DNA from: Chloroflexota bacterium
Lineage (GTDB): Bacteria > Chloroflexota > Chloroflexia > Chloroflexales > Herpetosiphonaceae
NCBI GenBank assembly: GCA_020161265.1
Contig: JAIUOC010000008.1
Coordinates: forward strand, 186,001 to 250,000
DNA: 64,000 bases
Reading direction: 5' to 3'
Positions 52,687 through 61,588 of the stretch are shown here, one piece after another (position 1 is the stretch's first letter; every line of letters starts with the position of its first letter). The position numbers were made by a program, and so were the translations under genes. Under the pieces are notes generated by a model. The model worked only from the letters and a program-made list of their open reading frames with translations, was not told the DNA's origin and searched no databases.

Positions 52687-53838
52687 ATGCGAATACGTTT
52701 GATATTAAGTATATTGGTGATTGTCGGTTTGCTTGGCGGCGCTGTTTGGTGGGTTTTACAACCGACTCAAACCCAAATTCAAGCCTCGATTAGTGCGGTT
52801 GGTATGCTCAATCAATCCAGTCAAGGCAATTATCGGCGAGCAACCGAGCCACGTCCATTTGAGTTTCCCGCCGATCATGGCTCGCACCCAGGCTATCGGA
52901 CTGAATGGTGGTATTACACTGGCAATTTGGCGAGTGCTGATGGCCAGCGTTTTGGTTTTCAATTGACCTTTTTTCGTTCTGCGGCCACCGACCAAGTAAT
53001 TAGCCGCACCGCCAGTTTGGCTACCAGCGATATTTATATGGCGCACTTCGCCTTGACCGATGTGGCGAATCAACGCTTTTATGCCTTTGAACGCTTTATG
53101 CGCGGCAATCCCCAATTGGCCAATGCCACGGGTGATCCATTCAAGGTTTTTGTCGAGGATTGGCAAGCGCTTGGCAGTGGCCCCGAAGGTATGACCATGC
53201 AACTACGGGCAGAGCAAGCCCCAGTCAAACTCGATTTAACCCTGCAATCGAGTAAAACCCCAACCTTGCAAGGCGATCGTGGCTTGAGCCAAAAAGGTGC
53301 TGAGCTTGGCAATGCATCCTATTACTATTCGCTGACCAACATGACTACGACTGGTACATTGCAGATCGATGGTCGCGAAATTGCGGTTACTGGCAAGGCT
53401 TGGATGGATCACGAATGGGGTACAAGTGCGCTCGAAGATCAGGCGGTAGGTTGGGATTGGTTCTCGATTCAGCTTGATGATCAACGCGAAATAACCTACT
53501 TCAATATTCGTAATGCTGATGGCTCGATTAGCCCCTATTCGACGGGCACATTAACCTTAGCCGATGGTACAACGCGCAAGCTTGAGCGGGATAGCATCAA
53601 GCTAGAGGTATTGCAGCAATGGCAAAGCGATCAAGGGACACAATATCCAGCCCAATGGCGCTTGAGTTTGCCCAGCGAGCAGCTTGAATTGACGATTACG
53701 CCGCAACTTGCCAACCAAGAACTGCCATTAACCGTGCGCTACTGGGAAGGTACGGTCGAGATTAGTGGCAACACAACAGGTTTTGGCTATGTTGAATTGA
53801 CTGGCTACGGCGATAGCGACCGCGGGCGTGCCGAATAA
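52687..53838 (+). CDS. AttH/CrtC-like lipocalin-type protein
   Basis: A 383-residue protein with an N-terminal membrane anchor or signal (MRIRLILSILVIVGLLGGAV) and two lipocalin-like halves, typical of the AttH/carotenoid 1,2-hydratase superfamily: TEWWYYTGNLASADGQRFGF, LTFFRSAATD, MDHEWGTSAL and WFSIQLDDQREITYFNIR. In photosynthetic and carotenoid bacteria CrtC hydrates carotenoids, but many homologues have unknown substrates. The ATG at 52687 with AAGGAG upstream is used. Confidence 0.87.
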   Translation: MRIRLILSILVIVGLLGGAVWWVLQPTQTQIQASISAVGMLNQSSQGNYRRATEPRPFEFPADHGSHPGYRTEWWYYTGNLASADGQRFGFQLTFFRSAATDQVISRTASLATSDIYMAHFALTDVANQRFYAFERFMRGNPQLANATGDPFKVFVEDWQALGSGPEGMTMQLRAEQAPVKLDLTLQSSKTPTLQGDRGLSQKGAELGNASYYYSLTNMTTTGTLQIDGREIAVTGKAWMDHEWGTSALEDQAVGWDWFSIQLDDQREITYFNIRNADGSISPYSTGTLTLADGTTRKLERDSIKLEVLQQWQSDQGTQYPAQWRLSLPSEQLELTITPQLANQELPLTVRYWEGTVEISGNTTGFGYVELTGYGDSDRGRAE

Positions 53839-53849
53839 GCGAAAGCCGT

Positions 53850-53855
53850 TATAAT
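53850..53855 (+). promoter_or_regulatory. Possible -10 element of ruvC
   Basis: TATAAT in CCGTTATAATGC, 30 bases before the ruvC start. The -35 is not clear. Confidence 0.3.
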
Positions 53856-53884
53856 GCAATCAGCATAATCATTGAGGATCAGCA

Positions 53885-54382
53885 ATGCGGATTATCGGGA
53901 TCGATCCAGGCACGGCAATTATGGGTTGGGGCATTATTGATGCCGATGGCAGCGATTTGACCATGGTTGCCTATGGCGCGTTTACCACGCCCGCCAAACA
54001 GCCGCTGCCCGATCGCTTGGTGAGCATTTACAATGATTTAGCTCATGTTTTGGCCCACTATCGGCCAGCGGTTGCCGCAGTTGAAGAATTGTTTTTTGCT
54101 AAAAATGTCACAACTGCGATGGCCGTAAGCCATGCACGTGGGGTGGCCTTGTTGGCCTTGCGCCAAGCCAAATTGCCAATTTTTGAATATAAACCGTTGT
54201 CTGTGAAACAGGCCGTGGTCGGATATGGCAACGCCGACAAACAGCAAATGCAACATCTGGTGCAAATGACCCTGAATTTGGATCATATTCCCAAGCCCGA
54301 TGATGCCGCCGATGCCCTTGCCGTTGCCATGTGCCATGCCTACGCAGCACCGTATCTTAACCGCATTCAGGAGGATTCCTAG
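53885..54382 (+). CDS. ruvC: Holliday junction resolvase RuvC
   Basis: A 165-residue endonuclease that cuts four-way junctions in recombination. The RNase H-fold active site is Asp7 (IGIDPGTAIMGWG), Glu67 (AAVEELFF), Asp140 and Asp143 (PDDAADALAVAMCH). GAGGATCAGCA precedes the ATG. ruvA and ruvB are not nearby. The next gene begins at the base after the stop, so they are likely cotranscribed. Confidence 0.95.
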   Translation: MRIIGIDPGTAIMGWGIIDADGSDLTMVAYGAFTTPAKQPLPDRLVSIYNDLAHVLAHYRPAVAAVEELFFAKNVTTAMAVSHARGVALLALRQAKLPIFEYKPLSVKQAVVGYGNADKQQMQHLVQMTLNLDHIPKPDDAADALAVAMCHAYAAPYLNRIQEDS

Positions 54383-55138
54383 ATGGTTCGTCGGCCAGAT
54401 CTTGAAGAAGTCAGGGTTAATACCTTTTTAATTGCAGATACCGCCATGATTCCGATTTTACGCGGTGAGGGCACGGTCAATGGGCATTCGTTTACCCTAA
54501 CCTCGGCGCGTGGTCAAGGCTTAATTGCCCGTTTGCGCACTCGCAACTATCGCGTGGTGACGCTCAAAGATAAAATCGATCGTTTGACAGAATTGCCGAC
54601 GGTCGAAGCTCCAGGCAATTTGCTGCAAATCGAAACTGGCGCACGCGATCAATGGTTTCACTTTGATAGCGATACTTTGACATGGCAAGCAGTTGAAGCT
54701 CAAACCAATGGCTCGCGCTTGTTTGTGGCGTTTGAAGAACATCGCGTAGCCCGACGGCGGCGTTCACGTACCAGCGGCGATTATTTTCGAATTGAGCGCT
54801 TGCCCAATGGCACGCCCCAATTGACCCCGCTCAAGGAAGATACGGCGCTATTGTTGGGCTATGCTCACGCAACTTACGAAGCCGATATTGAAATTGATAA
54901 CACTGAGAATGCTGATGGCAGCTACAGCTTACCTGTTGAATTTAGCTTGCCGCCTGCCTACCGCACAATGCTTGAATTGTTGGCCGAGCGCCACGACAAA
55001 CAAACAATGCACTTTTCGGCGGCTGGCTGGCCGCTTGCTGTGCGCCTTTTGCATCGCCTGAATCTCCGCCCTGCGAACGGTGACATTGAGGACGATTTTG
55101 GCGATGATCACGATGATTTTGATGATGACGATGAATAA
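54383..55138 (+). CDS. Unrecognised protein with acidic tail, downstream of ruvC
   Basis: A 251-residue soluble protein. It begins MVRRPDLEEVRVNTFLI directly after the ruvC stop, with GGAGG across the junction. The middle contains FRIERLPNGTPQLTPLKEDT and RSRTSGDYF. The end is strongly acidic (DIEDDFGDDHDDFDDDDE). Such tails can mimic nucleic acid or bind partners. No family recognised. Joint transcription with ruvC makes a DNA-repair or regulatory link worth checking, but nothing more is shown. Confidence 0.75.
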   Translation: MVRRPDLEEVRVNTFLIADTAMIPILRGEGTVNGHSFTLTSARGQGLIARLRTRNYRVVTLKDKIDRLTELPTVEAPGNLLQIETGARDQWFHFDSDTLTWQAVEAQTNGSRLFVAFEEHRVARRRRSRTSGDYFRIERLPNGTPQLTPLKEDTALLLGYAHATYEADIEIDNTENADGSYSLPVEFSLPPAYRTMLELLAERHDKQTMHFSAAGWPLAVRLLHRLNLRPANGDIEDDFGDDHDDFDDDDE

Positions 55139-55181
55139 TCGTTGCCAATTGCAATAGCCTGTGTGTTGAAGGAGTTTTGGA

Positions 55182-56999
55182 ATGACAACCGCCGCAACAG
55201 TGCCAACCCGTCAGGAAGTAGCCCTCGCCGATACCTGGGATGCAACCAAAGTTTTTGCTTCTGATGCTGAATGGGAACAAGCACTTGATGCCTATGCCCA
55301 ATCGATCGCCGACATCGAGCAATACCAAGGCCGTTTGGCTGAAGGCGCAGCAACGCTTTTAGCCGCGCTGAATTATTCCGATCAGCTTAACGAGCGGGTT
55401 GGCAAGCTCTATATTTATGCCAGCCTGTTTTATAACGTCGATACCACCGACCAAGTAGCCAAAGCCAAAATGGATCGGGTGTTGGGGGTTTATTCGCGCA
55501 CCATGGCTAGCTCGGCGTTTATCGAGCCAGAAATTATTGCGATTGGCTTTGCAACGCTCAAGCAATGGCAAGCCGAAAACACCGATTTGGCTCGCTATGG
55601 TCAATATTTTCATGATGTTGAGCGGCGGCAAGCCCATGTGCGTTCAGCCGAAGTTGAACAAGTATTGGGCTTGGTCAGCGATGCCTTTGATTCTGCCAGT
55701 TCAACCCATCGCATTTTGACCGATGCTGATTTGGCCTATCCCGCAGCCCATAGCGCTAATGGGCTTGAATTAGAGCTAACTCAAGGCACAATTGGCCTGT
55801 TGGTCACCGATCCTGATCGGGAAGTGCGGCGCACAGCCTTTGAAAACTACAGCGATGCCCATTTGGCCAACAAAAATACCATGGCCAATTGTTTGGCAAC
55901 TTGTGTCAAACAGCATGTGTTCAATGCTCGCGTGCGCAACTATAGCTCAGCTTTAGCCGCCGCACTTGGCGAAAACAACATCCCAACCGATGTATTTCAT
56001 CAATTGGTTGCCACGGTGCGCAAAAACTACCCAACTTGGCATCGCTACTGGCGCTTACGCCGTCAAGCCTTGGGCTATGATCAATTGCATGTCTACGACA
56101 TCAAAGCGCCATTAACCACCAAAAAGCTTGAAATCCCTTACACCGAAGCCGTCGATTGGATTATTACAGGGATGCAGCCGTTGGGCGAAGGCTACACCAG
56201 CGTTGCCAAACGTGGCCTGTTGGAAGATCGTTGGGTTGATATTTACCCAAATAAAGGCAAGAGTGCCGGGGCGTTTTCGAGTGGCTGGAAAGGCACGCCA
56301 CCCTATATCTTGATGAACTACAACAACGATATTTTTGGGATGAGCACCTTGGCCCACGAACTTGGCCACTCCATGCACTCATATTTGACTTGGCAAAACC
56401 AGCCAACGATTTATAGCAACTATGGCTTGTTTGTGGCTGAAGTAGCTTCAAACTTCAATCAAGCTTTGGTGCGCAACCACCTGTTCAACACCAACCAAGA
56501 CCCCGATTTCCAAATTGCCTTGATCGAAGAAGCCATGAGCAACTTCCACCGCTATTTCTTCATCATGCCAATTTTGGCCCAATTCGAGCTCGAAATCCAC
56601 GAGCGTGGTCAGCGTGGCGAACCATTAACCGCTGCAACTCTCAACGGCATCATGTTCGATCTGTTCCGTGAAGGCTATGGCGAGGAAGTTGTGCCCGATG
56701 CTGATCGTATGGGGATTACCTGGGCAACCTTCTCAGGCCATATGTATGCCAACTTCTATGTCTATCAATATGCAACGGGGATTGCTGCTGCCCATGCTTT
56801 GGCCGAGGGTGTGTTGGCAGGCAAGCCCGATGCCCAAGCTAACTATTTGGCCTTCCTCAGTGCTGGTAGCTCGTTAGCGCCATTGGATGCACTGAAATTG
56901 GCTGGGGTCGATATGACTTCCGCTGAGCCAGTTGAAGCCGCCTTCCGCGTGCTGGCCAGCTATGTTGATCGCCTAGAACAATTGCTGGGCAATCAATAA
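55182..56999 (+). CDS. pepF: Oligoendopeptidase F (M3B family)
   Basis: A 605-residue zinc metallopeptidase that degrades oligopeptides in the cytoplasm. The catalytic motif is HELGH in TLAHELGHSMHSYL, and a downstream Glu-containing helix (NYGLFVAEVASNFNQALV) supplies the third ligand. The C-terminal tail with GNQ is normal, and length matches the family. AAGGAG precedes the ATG. Terminator after the stop. Confidence 0.94.
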   Translation: MTTAATVPTRQEVALADTWDATKVFASDAEWEQALDAYAQSIADIEQYQGRLAEGAATLLAALNYSDQLNERVGKLYIYASLFYNVDTTDQVAKAKMDRVLGVYSRTMASSAFIEPEIIAIGFATLKQWQAENTDLARYGQYFHDVERRQAHVRSAEVEQVLGLVSDAFDSASSTHRILTDADLAYPAAHSANGLELELTQGTIGLLVTDPDREVRRTAFENYSDAHLANKNTMANCLATCVKQHVFNARVRNYSSALAAALGENNIPTDVFHQLVATVRKNYPTWHRYWRLRRQALGYDQLHVYDIKAPLTTKKLEIPYTEAVDWIITGMQPLGEGYTSVAKRGLLEDRWVDIYPNKGKSAGAFSSGWKGTPPYILMNYNNDIFGMSTLAHELGHSMHSYLTWQNQPTIYSNYGLFVAEVASNFNQALVRNHLFNTNQDPDFQIALIEEAMSNFHRYFFIMPILAQFELEIHERGQRGEPLTAATLNGIMFDLFREGYGEEVVPDADRMGITWATFSGHMYANFYVYQYATGIAAAHALAEGVLAGKPDAQANYLAFLSAGSSLAPLDALKLAGVDMTSAEPVEAAFRVLASYVDRLEQLLGNQ

Positions 57000-57008
57000 T
57001 TAAAGACA

Positions 57009-57040
57009 AACGCGGGGCTGCAATTCCACAGCCCCGCGTT
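57009..57040. terminator. Bidirectional terminator between pepF and the membrane protein gene
   Basis: AACGCGGGGCTG/CAGCCCCGCGTT, a perfect 12-bp stem with an 8-base loop. T runs are poor. Confidence 0.75.
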
Positions 57041-57046
57041 GCCGAA

Positions 57047-57562
57047 TTAGCTTAATGCACGTTTGAGATTGTTGTAGAAGCCGTAACCAGCCCCCAACAA
57101 ACCAAAGACAACGGTTAAGATGTGATCTTTGGTGGGTAACCATTCTTCACTCAACATAAAATCAACAGCCAGCGAAATGGATTCACCCAAAGGAATTTCA
57201 AAATCCCGTTGAAAGGTCATGACAAAGGTTATCAGATTGCCCAATTCCAACGAGAGCAAGGTAAACAGAATTGCTGGAACAACCAACGAAAAGAGCACAG
57301 CTTTTGATACTGGTTTGCGCAGCGGCGAAATCATGGCATAGGAAATCCCCAAGCCAATCAAAATTGCCACATACACAAAAATTCGCTGGGTGAAATAGGC
57401 CAATAAGCCCCAAACAATCGCGCCTAAAACAACTGCTCCCAAACCAATCAAGAGTGCTTTGGCTTTGCTGCCGCCAGCTTGCTGATTGGTAGGTGTGCCT
57501 GGGTAATTTGAATGTGGTGGCAATTGAAAACTGCCTTGGGGTGGCATTTGTGGTTGAGACAT
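57047..57562 (-). CDS. Membrane protein of unknown function
   Basis: A 171-residue protein. The first 30 residues are Pro/Gln-rich and hydrophilic. Two or three helices (residues 36-55, 63-80, 92-112) and a final one near 152-168 follow. AGGAGG precedes the ATG. I do not recognise the family. Confidence 0.75.
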   Translation of the reverse strand: MSQPQMPPQGSFQLPPHSNYPGTPTNQQAGGSKAKALLIGLGAVVLGAIVWGLLAYFTQRIFVYVAILIGLGISYAMISPLRKPVSKAVLFSLVVPAILFTLLSLELGNLITFVMTFQRDFEIPLGESISLAVDFMLSEEWLPTKDHILTVVFGLLGAGYGFYNNLKRALS

Positions 57563-57609
57563 TGCGTTATCCTCCTAAAATAAGAACACTCTTCCAACCC
57601 GAACGATGA

Positions 57610-58083
57610 TTAATCAAGCCGTAGCACATATTCGGCCACGTCACAGCCCCGACCATTGGCAAAACCTGTGTCTTCGCCGATAATTTGAAAGCCAGCTTTG
57701 GTTAGTACTCGCAGCGAGCCATGATTATCTTGCACAACCCGGGCAAACAAAGGTCGCGTGGGAATTTCGTTGAGCAATAATTCGAGCGCTTGGCTGGCCA
57801 GCCCTCGTCCCCAATAGGTGCGATCGAGCCAATAGGTCAATTCTGGTTCGCCAAATTGTTCAAATTGGGCAATATGCCCGATCAGTTGCTGATTCCAGAT
57901 AATTGAGCGTTTGATAATCCGATCATCAGCCATAATTTTGTGCCAATGCGCTTGGAATGCAGCATAATCGCTGGGATCTGCGGCGGTAAAGGCGGCCATG
58001 TGAATTGCCAGCGGATCTTGTTGATGCTCGAAAAAGCTAGCTAGATCGGCTGCTTCAATCGGGCGTAGGCTAAGTTCTGGCAT
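57610..58083 (-). CDS. GNAT acetyltransferase, RimJ/RimL type
   Basis: A 157-residue protein: LSLRPIEAADLASFFEHQQD at the start, acetyl-CoA loop RTYWGRGLASQALELLLNEI, and ARVVQDNHGSLRVLTKAGF in the last third. The RimJ/RimL layout suggests it acetylates an amino group of a protein or small molecule. Start and the preceding DUF3291-like gene stop overlap by one base (TAATG). Confidence 0.9.
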   Translation of the reverse strand: MPELSLRPIEAADLASFFEHQQDPLAIHMAAFTAADPSDYAAFQAHWHKIMADDRIIKRSIIWNQQLIGHIAQFEQFGEPELTYWLDRTYWGRGLASQALELLLNEIPTRPLFARVVQDNHGSLRVLTKAGFQIIGEDTGFANGRGCDVAEYVLRLD

Positions 58084-58553
58084 TATTGGGCCTCTACAGC
58101 TTGGATACTATCTGGTGCAGCGAAGGGCTTACGAAAACTAAACGCATAGCTACTTTCGCCGTTATTGCGCAAATGTTCTAATCGCTCTAAGGCCTCGGCC
58201 ACGCTTGGCTCATGGCCAGCAGGAACCCACCATAATACCATAAACGCTGTTTCCATGCGCTCAAACCATTCCTTGCGCCGCCGCATAATTGCCACATGCT
58301 CCGATTTGTAGACATACTGCATCAACGAATCTATATCTTGCCAAACCGACATATTGACAATCGTTAGCGGGTCGAGTGGGCGATAATCGGTGGCATTGCC
58401 CGAATCGTCTTTCAAGCGCCAAACAAACCCCTCAGAATTCTCAGCCAAGGCGTTAATCCGATCTAAATTATTGGTAAAATCGGCCATGAGTGGCGTATCT
58501 AACGGGGCTTTGATTGTGCCAATATTAAGTTGGGCAAGCTGATAGTCGGCCAT
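58083..58553 (-). CDS. DUF3291-like monooxygenase-fold protein
   Basis: A 156-residue protein from the ATG at 58553 (GGAGGG upstream). NIGTIKAPLDTPLMADFTNN, RINALAENSEGFVWRL, and VNMSVWQDIDSLMQYVYKS resemble DUF3291, an antibiotic-biosynthesis-monooxygenase-like fold. Function unknown. Coupled to the acetyltransferase downstream by a one-base overlap. Confidence 0.82.
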   Translation of the reverse strand: MADYQLAQLNIGTIKAPLDTPLMADFTNNLDRINALAENSEGFVWRLKDDSGNATDYRPLDPLTIVNMSVWQDIDSLMQYVYKSEHVAIMRRRKEWFERMETAFMVLWWVPAGHEPSVAEALERLEHLRNNGESSYAFSFRKPFAAPDSIQAVEAQ

Positions 58554-58693
58554 AGACCCTCCTTGATTGCCGCAGTGCGGTTGCAAGTAAACACGAGCAT
58601 TGTGACATAGGCCGTCACAATCTCCATGCGGCTTACGACGGAGTTGTGTGCTACTATGCAAGGCTGAATTGCTCAAATCATAGGAGTTGAAGT

Positions 58694-60019
58694 ATGCAGC
58701 GGCGCTATTGGCTAATTGGTGGTTTGTTGCTTGGGCTTGGCTCGATCTGGATTGGCATGTTGGCTTATTTCTCGCCGCTGAGCACAATTGTGCAAGATGA
58801 AATTGGCCATATTGTGATTGCGCAACGGGCTTGGCAGCGACCAGCCTTCGTTTTAGATACATGGGGGCGTTTTGGCAATACGCTCTTTTATATGCCAGCA
58901 GCGCTCGGTGGGCTGTACGTTGCGCGAGCTTTTGCCGTACTCATGACCGCATTTACAGCAGGCCTTTATCTTTTGATTGCTCGCCAGTTGGAATTTCGCT
59001 ACTGGTATCTTGTGCCGCTGTTTGTCTATCTTCAGCCTTGGGTCAGCCAATTCGCTTATGCCACGACCGTGTTGCCATTTGCAGTTTGTTTGGGCTTAAC
59101 CGCCTATTGCAGCCTTAATCAACGTTGGCAGTGGGCGGCCTTAGCGATTGGCTGCTTGCCATTAATGCGCCATGAAGGCTTATTATTGCTTGGTTTTTGG
59201 GGGCTATATCGGCTATCGCAGCGTGATTGGCGCTCAACCCTCGTGAGCGGTCTGCCATTGCTGGCCTATTATGGCTTGTGCTGGCTGGTTTTAGGCAATC
59301 GCCCATGGATGATTTTTTTCGAGCCAAAACCAACCGATTTGTATGGTTCAGGCACATGGTGGCATTTTGGCCCCGATTTATTAGCTGGGATTGGCTGGCC
59401 ATTGGTGCTTTTGGGTTTAGCTGGAGCTGCTTGGAGTTGGCGCAAGCGTCAGCTTTGGTTTATCGTTTGGCCAAGTGTGCTGTATGGGCTGAGCCATGTC
59501 GTGATCTATCGCTTTGGCTTGTTTGCTTCGGGCGGTTATAGTTATTTTTTATTGCCAATTGCCTTTGTGATTGGCCTTTGGGCGACTCAATGGCTTGAGT
59601 CGCTACACCTGCTGCTTGATCGTTGGTTGGCTCCAGCCCAACTTTTTTGGCCTTTGGTGAGTTTATTCGTGGTTATAGCTTTGCGCTGGCCAGCCCAACT
59701 TCGGCCAATTCCGGTCGATCTTGAGGCGCAGGCCAGCCTTGAAGCCCAAACGTGGATCACCCAAAACCAGCCGCAAGCACAACCAATTTATGCTACCCAT
59801 GTGTGGTTTTATTATTTTCAAAAATTACCGCTGCCTGCCCCTAATAAACTTTGGTGGAGCGTGCCCAAGCCAGAAACAATGCACTCAGGCACTTTAGTGG
59901 TTTGGGATCAGCATTATTCTGAGCGAATGGGTTGGCCTGCCCAGCAATTTGCTGACCAAACTCAATGGCAACAACTCCATACAATTGCCGATCGGGTTAT
60001 TATCTATCAGCGACGTTAA
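58694..60019 (+). CDS. Polytopic membrane protein, GT-C glycosyltransferase-like
   Basis: A 441-residue protein with about ten helices and a soluble C-terminal tail (residues 330-441). The Asp-Glu pair in VQDEIGHIVIA just after the first helix is in the place where GT-C enzymes of the ArnT/PMT class carry their catalytic Asp-Glu. It may transfer a sugar from a polyprenyl carrier, but this is an inference. TAGGAG precedes the ATG. The next genes, an NTase-like protein and a methyltransferase, follow closely. Confidence 0.75.
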   Translation: MQRRYWLIGGLLLGLGSIWIGMLAYFSPLSTIVQDEIGHIVIAQRAWQRPAFVLDTWGRFGNTLFYMPAALGGLYVARAFAVLMTAFTAGLYLLIARQLEFRYWYLVPLFVYLQPWVSQFAYATTVLPFAVCLGLTAYCSLNQRWQWAALAIGCLPLMRHEGLLLLGFWGLYRLSQRDWRSTLVSGLPLLAYYGLCWLVLGNRPWMIFFEPKPTDLYGSGTWWHFGPDLLAGIGWPLVLLGLAGAAWSWRKRQLWFIVWPSVLYGLSHVVIYRFGLFASGGYSYFLLPIAFVIGLWATQWLESLHLLLDRWLAPAQLFWPLVSLFVVIALRWPAQLRPIPVDLEAQASLEAQTWITQNQPQAQPIYATHVWFYYFQKLPLPAPNKLWWSVPKPETMHSGTLVVWDQHYSERMGWPAQQFADQTQWQQLHTIADRVIIYQRR

Positions 60020-60042
60020 TCGATGTTTGATGGAGTAAATTC

Positions 60043-60813
60043 ATGCCCACCCCAACCCAACTTTTAGCTCGGCTCGCTGCGATCGGTCAAGCACTTGCTA
60101 CTAGCGGCCATGGGTTAGTCCTGATTGGGCTTGGCTCGGTTGGTTTAGAGCGCGAACGGCTTGATCAATGGTCGGATTTGGATTTTTTTGCGATTGTCGA
60201 GCCAGGCACAAAGCCGCTTTTTATGAATGATCTGAGTTGGTTAGCCGCAATTCAGCCAATTAGCTATGCCTTCCAAAATACGGTTGATGGCTATAAATTG
60301 CTGTATAGCGATGAGATTTTCTGTGAATTTGCGATTTTCGAGCCAGCTGAATTGCCCAAAATCCCCTTTGCGCCAGGCCAAATTATCTGGAAAGCGCCGC
60401 ATGCTGAGGCCGCAATTGCGCTGCCCCAACTGGCAATGCCAGCAACCAATCAACATCAGCCCGCATGGTTGTTAGGCGAAGCCTTGACCTGTTTGTATGT
60501 TGGTTTATGCCGCTATCAGCGTGGCGAGTGGCTTTCGGCCCAGCGCTTTATCCAACATTTTGCGGTTGATCGGGTCTTGGAATTGCTAAATTATTTGCCA
60601 ACATTCAGCCTGCCTGCTGGCGATGCTTTTGCCAATGAACGCCGAATTGAGCAGCGTTTGCCTGAACTTAAACCATTATTAGCCCAATGGGTGCAAGGCT
60701 ATCAGGCTAGCCCAGCTGCGGCTTTGGCAATCGTCACGTTCTTGGCTCAACATACCCAAGTTGATCCAACGATGCAGGCGCTGATCGAACGCTTAGCCAA
60801 CGAAGCCTTGTAA
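60043..60813 (+). CDS. Nucleotidyltransferase-fold protein
   Basis: A 256-residue protein. VLIGLGSVGLERERLDQWSD then LDFFAIVE has the GS-x(n)-SDLD pattern of the pol-beta nucleotidyltransferase superfamily (Ser/Gly, Asp-Leu-Asp). The rest is helical (WLLGEALTCLYVGLCRYQRGE) and looks like antibiotic-modifying or unknown NTases. The second Asp, present in active members, cannot be placed with certainty. TGATGGAG before the ATG. Confidence 0.75.
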   Translation: MPTPTQLLARLAAIGQALATSGHGLVLIGLGSVGLERERLDQWSDLDFFAIVEPGTKPLFMNDLSWLAAIQPISYAFQNTVDGYKLLYSDEIFCEFAIFEPAELPKIPFAPGQIIWKAPHAEAAIALPQLAMPATNQHQPAWLLGEALTCLYVGLCRYQRGEWLSAQRFIQHFAVDRVLELLNYLPTFSLPAGDAFANERRIEQRLPELKPLLAQWVQGYQASPAAALAIVTFLAQHTQVDPTMQALIERLANEAL

Positions 60814-60836
60814 CGTTGGTGTAACAGCCGCGCACT

Positions 60837-60876
60837 ATCGTGGAAACCAAGCAGTTATTAGAGAGGTTTCCACGAT
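60837..60876 (+). promoter_or_regulatory. Hairpin that would cover the start codon of the methyltransferase
   Basis: ATCGTGGAAACC (60837-60848) pairs perfectly with GGTTTCCACGAT (60865-60876). The 3' arm includes the GG of the ribosome site (AGAGAGG) and the first two bases of the ATG. Loop of 16 bases. It is either an RNA switch for translation or an operator palindrome. Confidence 0.6.
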
Positions 60877-61588
60877 GATTTCAGCACCCAACTATGGCTT
60901 GGTCGATCAGTTTGATAGCAACGATTTACACGCACTATTTGAACAAATGGCTCCTTCCTATGCTCAAGTCAGCTCGCTCAGCAGCTTGGGTATTATCAAT
61001 GCTTGGCGCAAACGATGTGTTGCTACGGCGCAGATTCTGCCAGGTATGGTGGTTGGTGATTTGCTGTGTGGCGGTGGCGAGGCTTGGCCATGGCTGGAGC
61101 AAGCAATGCAAGGGCATGGTTCGTTGATTGCACTCGATCTGGTAGCGCAACCCTTGAAATATCCGATCTTACTTGAGCGGATTGAAGTGCACAATTCTGA
61201 TATGTTTGCCAACAAACTAGCTAGCCAAAGCCTTGATCGAGTGGTGTGTTGTTTTGGATTAAAAACCTTTTGTTATAGCGAGTTGGTGCGCTTTGCTAGC
61301 GAAATTCGGCGCTTGTTGCGACCAAATGGGCGGTTTAGCTTGGTTGAGGTTGGTACAGGCAGTTCATGGTTGAGCAGCTTAGGCCAAATCTATTTGCAAA
61401 CGATTGTGCCTTTTTTTGCTCGTAGTTTGGGTGCGCCAAGCTACCCCTATCGCCAGCTTGCGCCGCTAGCACAACGGTTTGGTGATGGCAAGCATGTGCT
61501 GCAAGCCTTCAAACAAGCTGGGCTACAGGCTGAGCATCAGTCAATTTGGGGGGGCTTGGCCCATGTGTTTAGCGGAAATCGCGATTAA
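60875..61588 (+). CDS. SAM-dependent methyltransferase, UbiE-like
   Basis: A 237-residue enzyme. SAM-binding motif I is VVGDLLCGGGEAWPWL, with GSLIALDLVAQPL as motif II; MISAPNYGLVDQFDSNDLHA at the start and ALFEQMAPSYAQVSSL are as in the UbiE/COQ5 type. FSLVEVGTGSSW is the later strand. It may methylate a quinone or lipid. Its end overlaps the convergent phosphatase gene by 20 bases. Its start codon lies in a perfect hairpin. Confidence 0.85.
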   Translation: MISAPNYGLVDQFDSNDLHALFEQMAPSYAQVSSLSSLGIINAWRKRCVATAQILPGMVVGDLLCGGGEAWPWLEQAMQGHGSLIALDLVAQPLKYPILLERIEVHNSDMFANKLASQSLDRVVCCFGLKTFCYSELVRFASEIRRLLRPNGRFSLVEVGTGSSWLSSLGQIYLQTIVPFFARSLGAPSYPYRQLAPLAQRFGDGKHVLQAFKQAGLQAEHQSIWGGLAHVFSGNRD

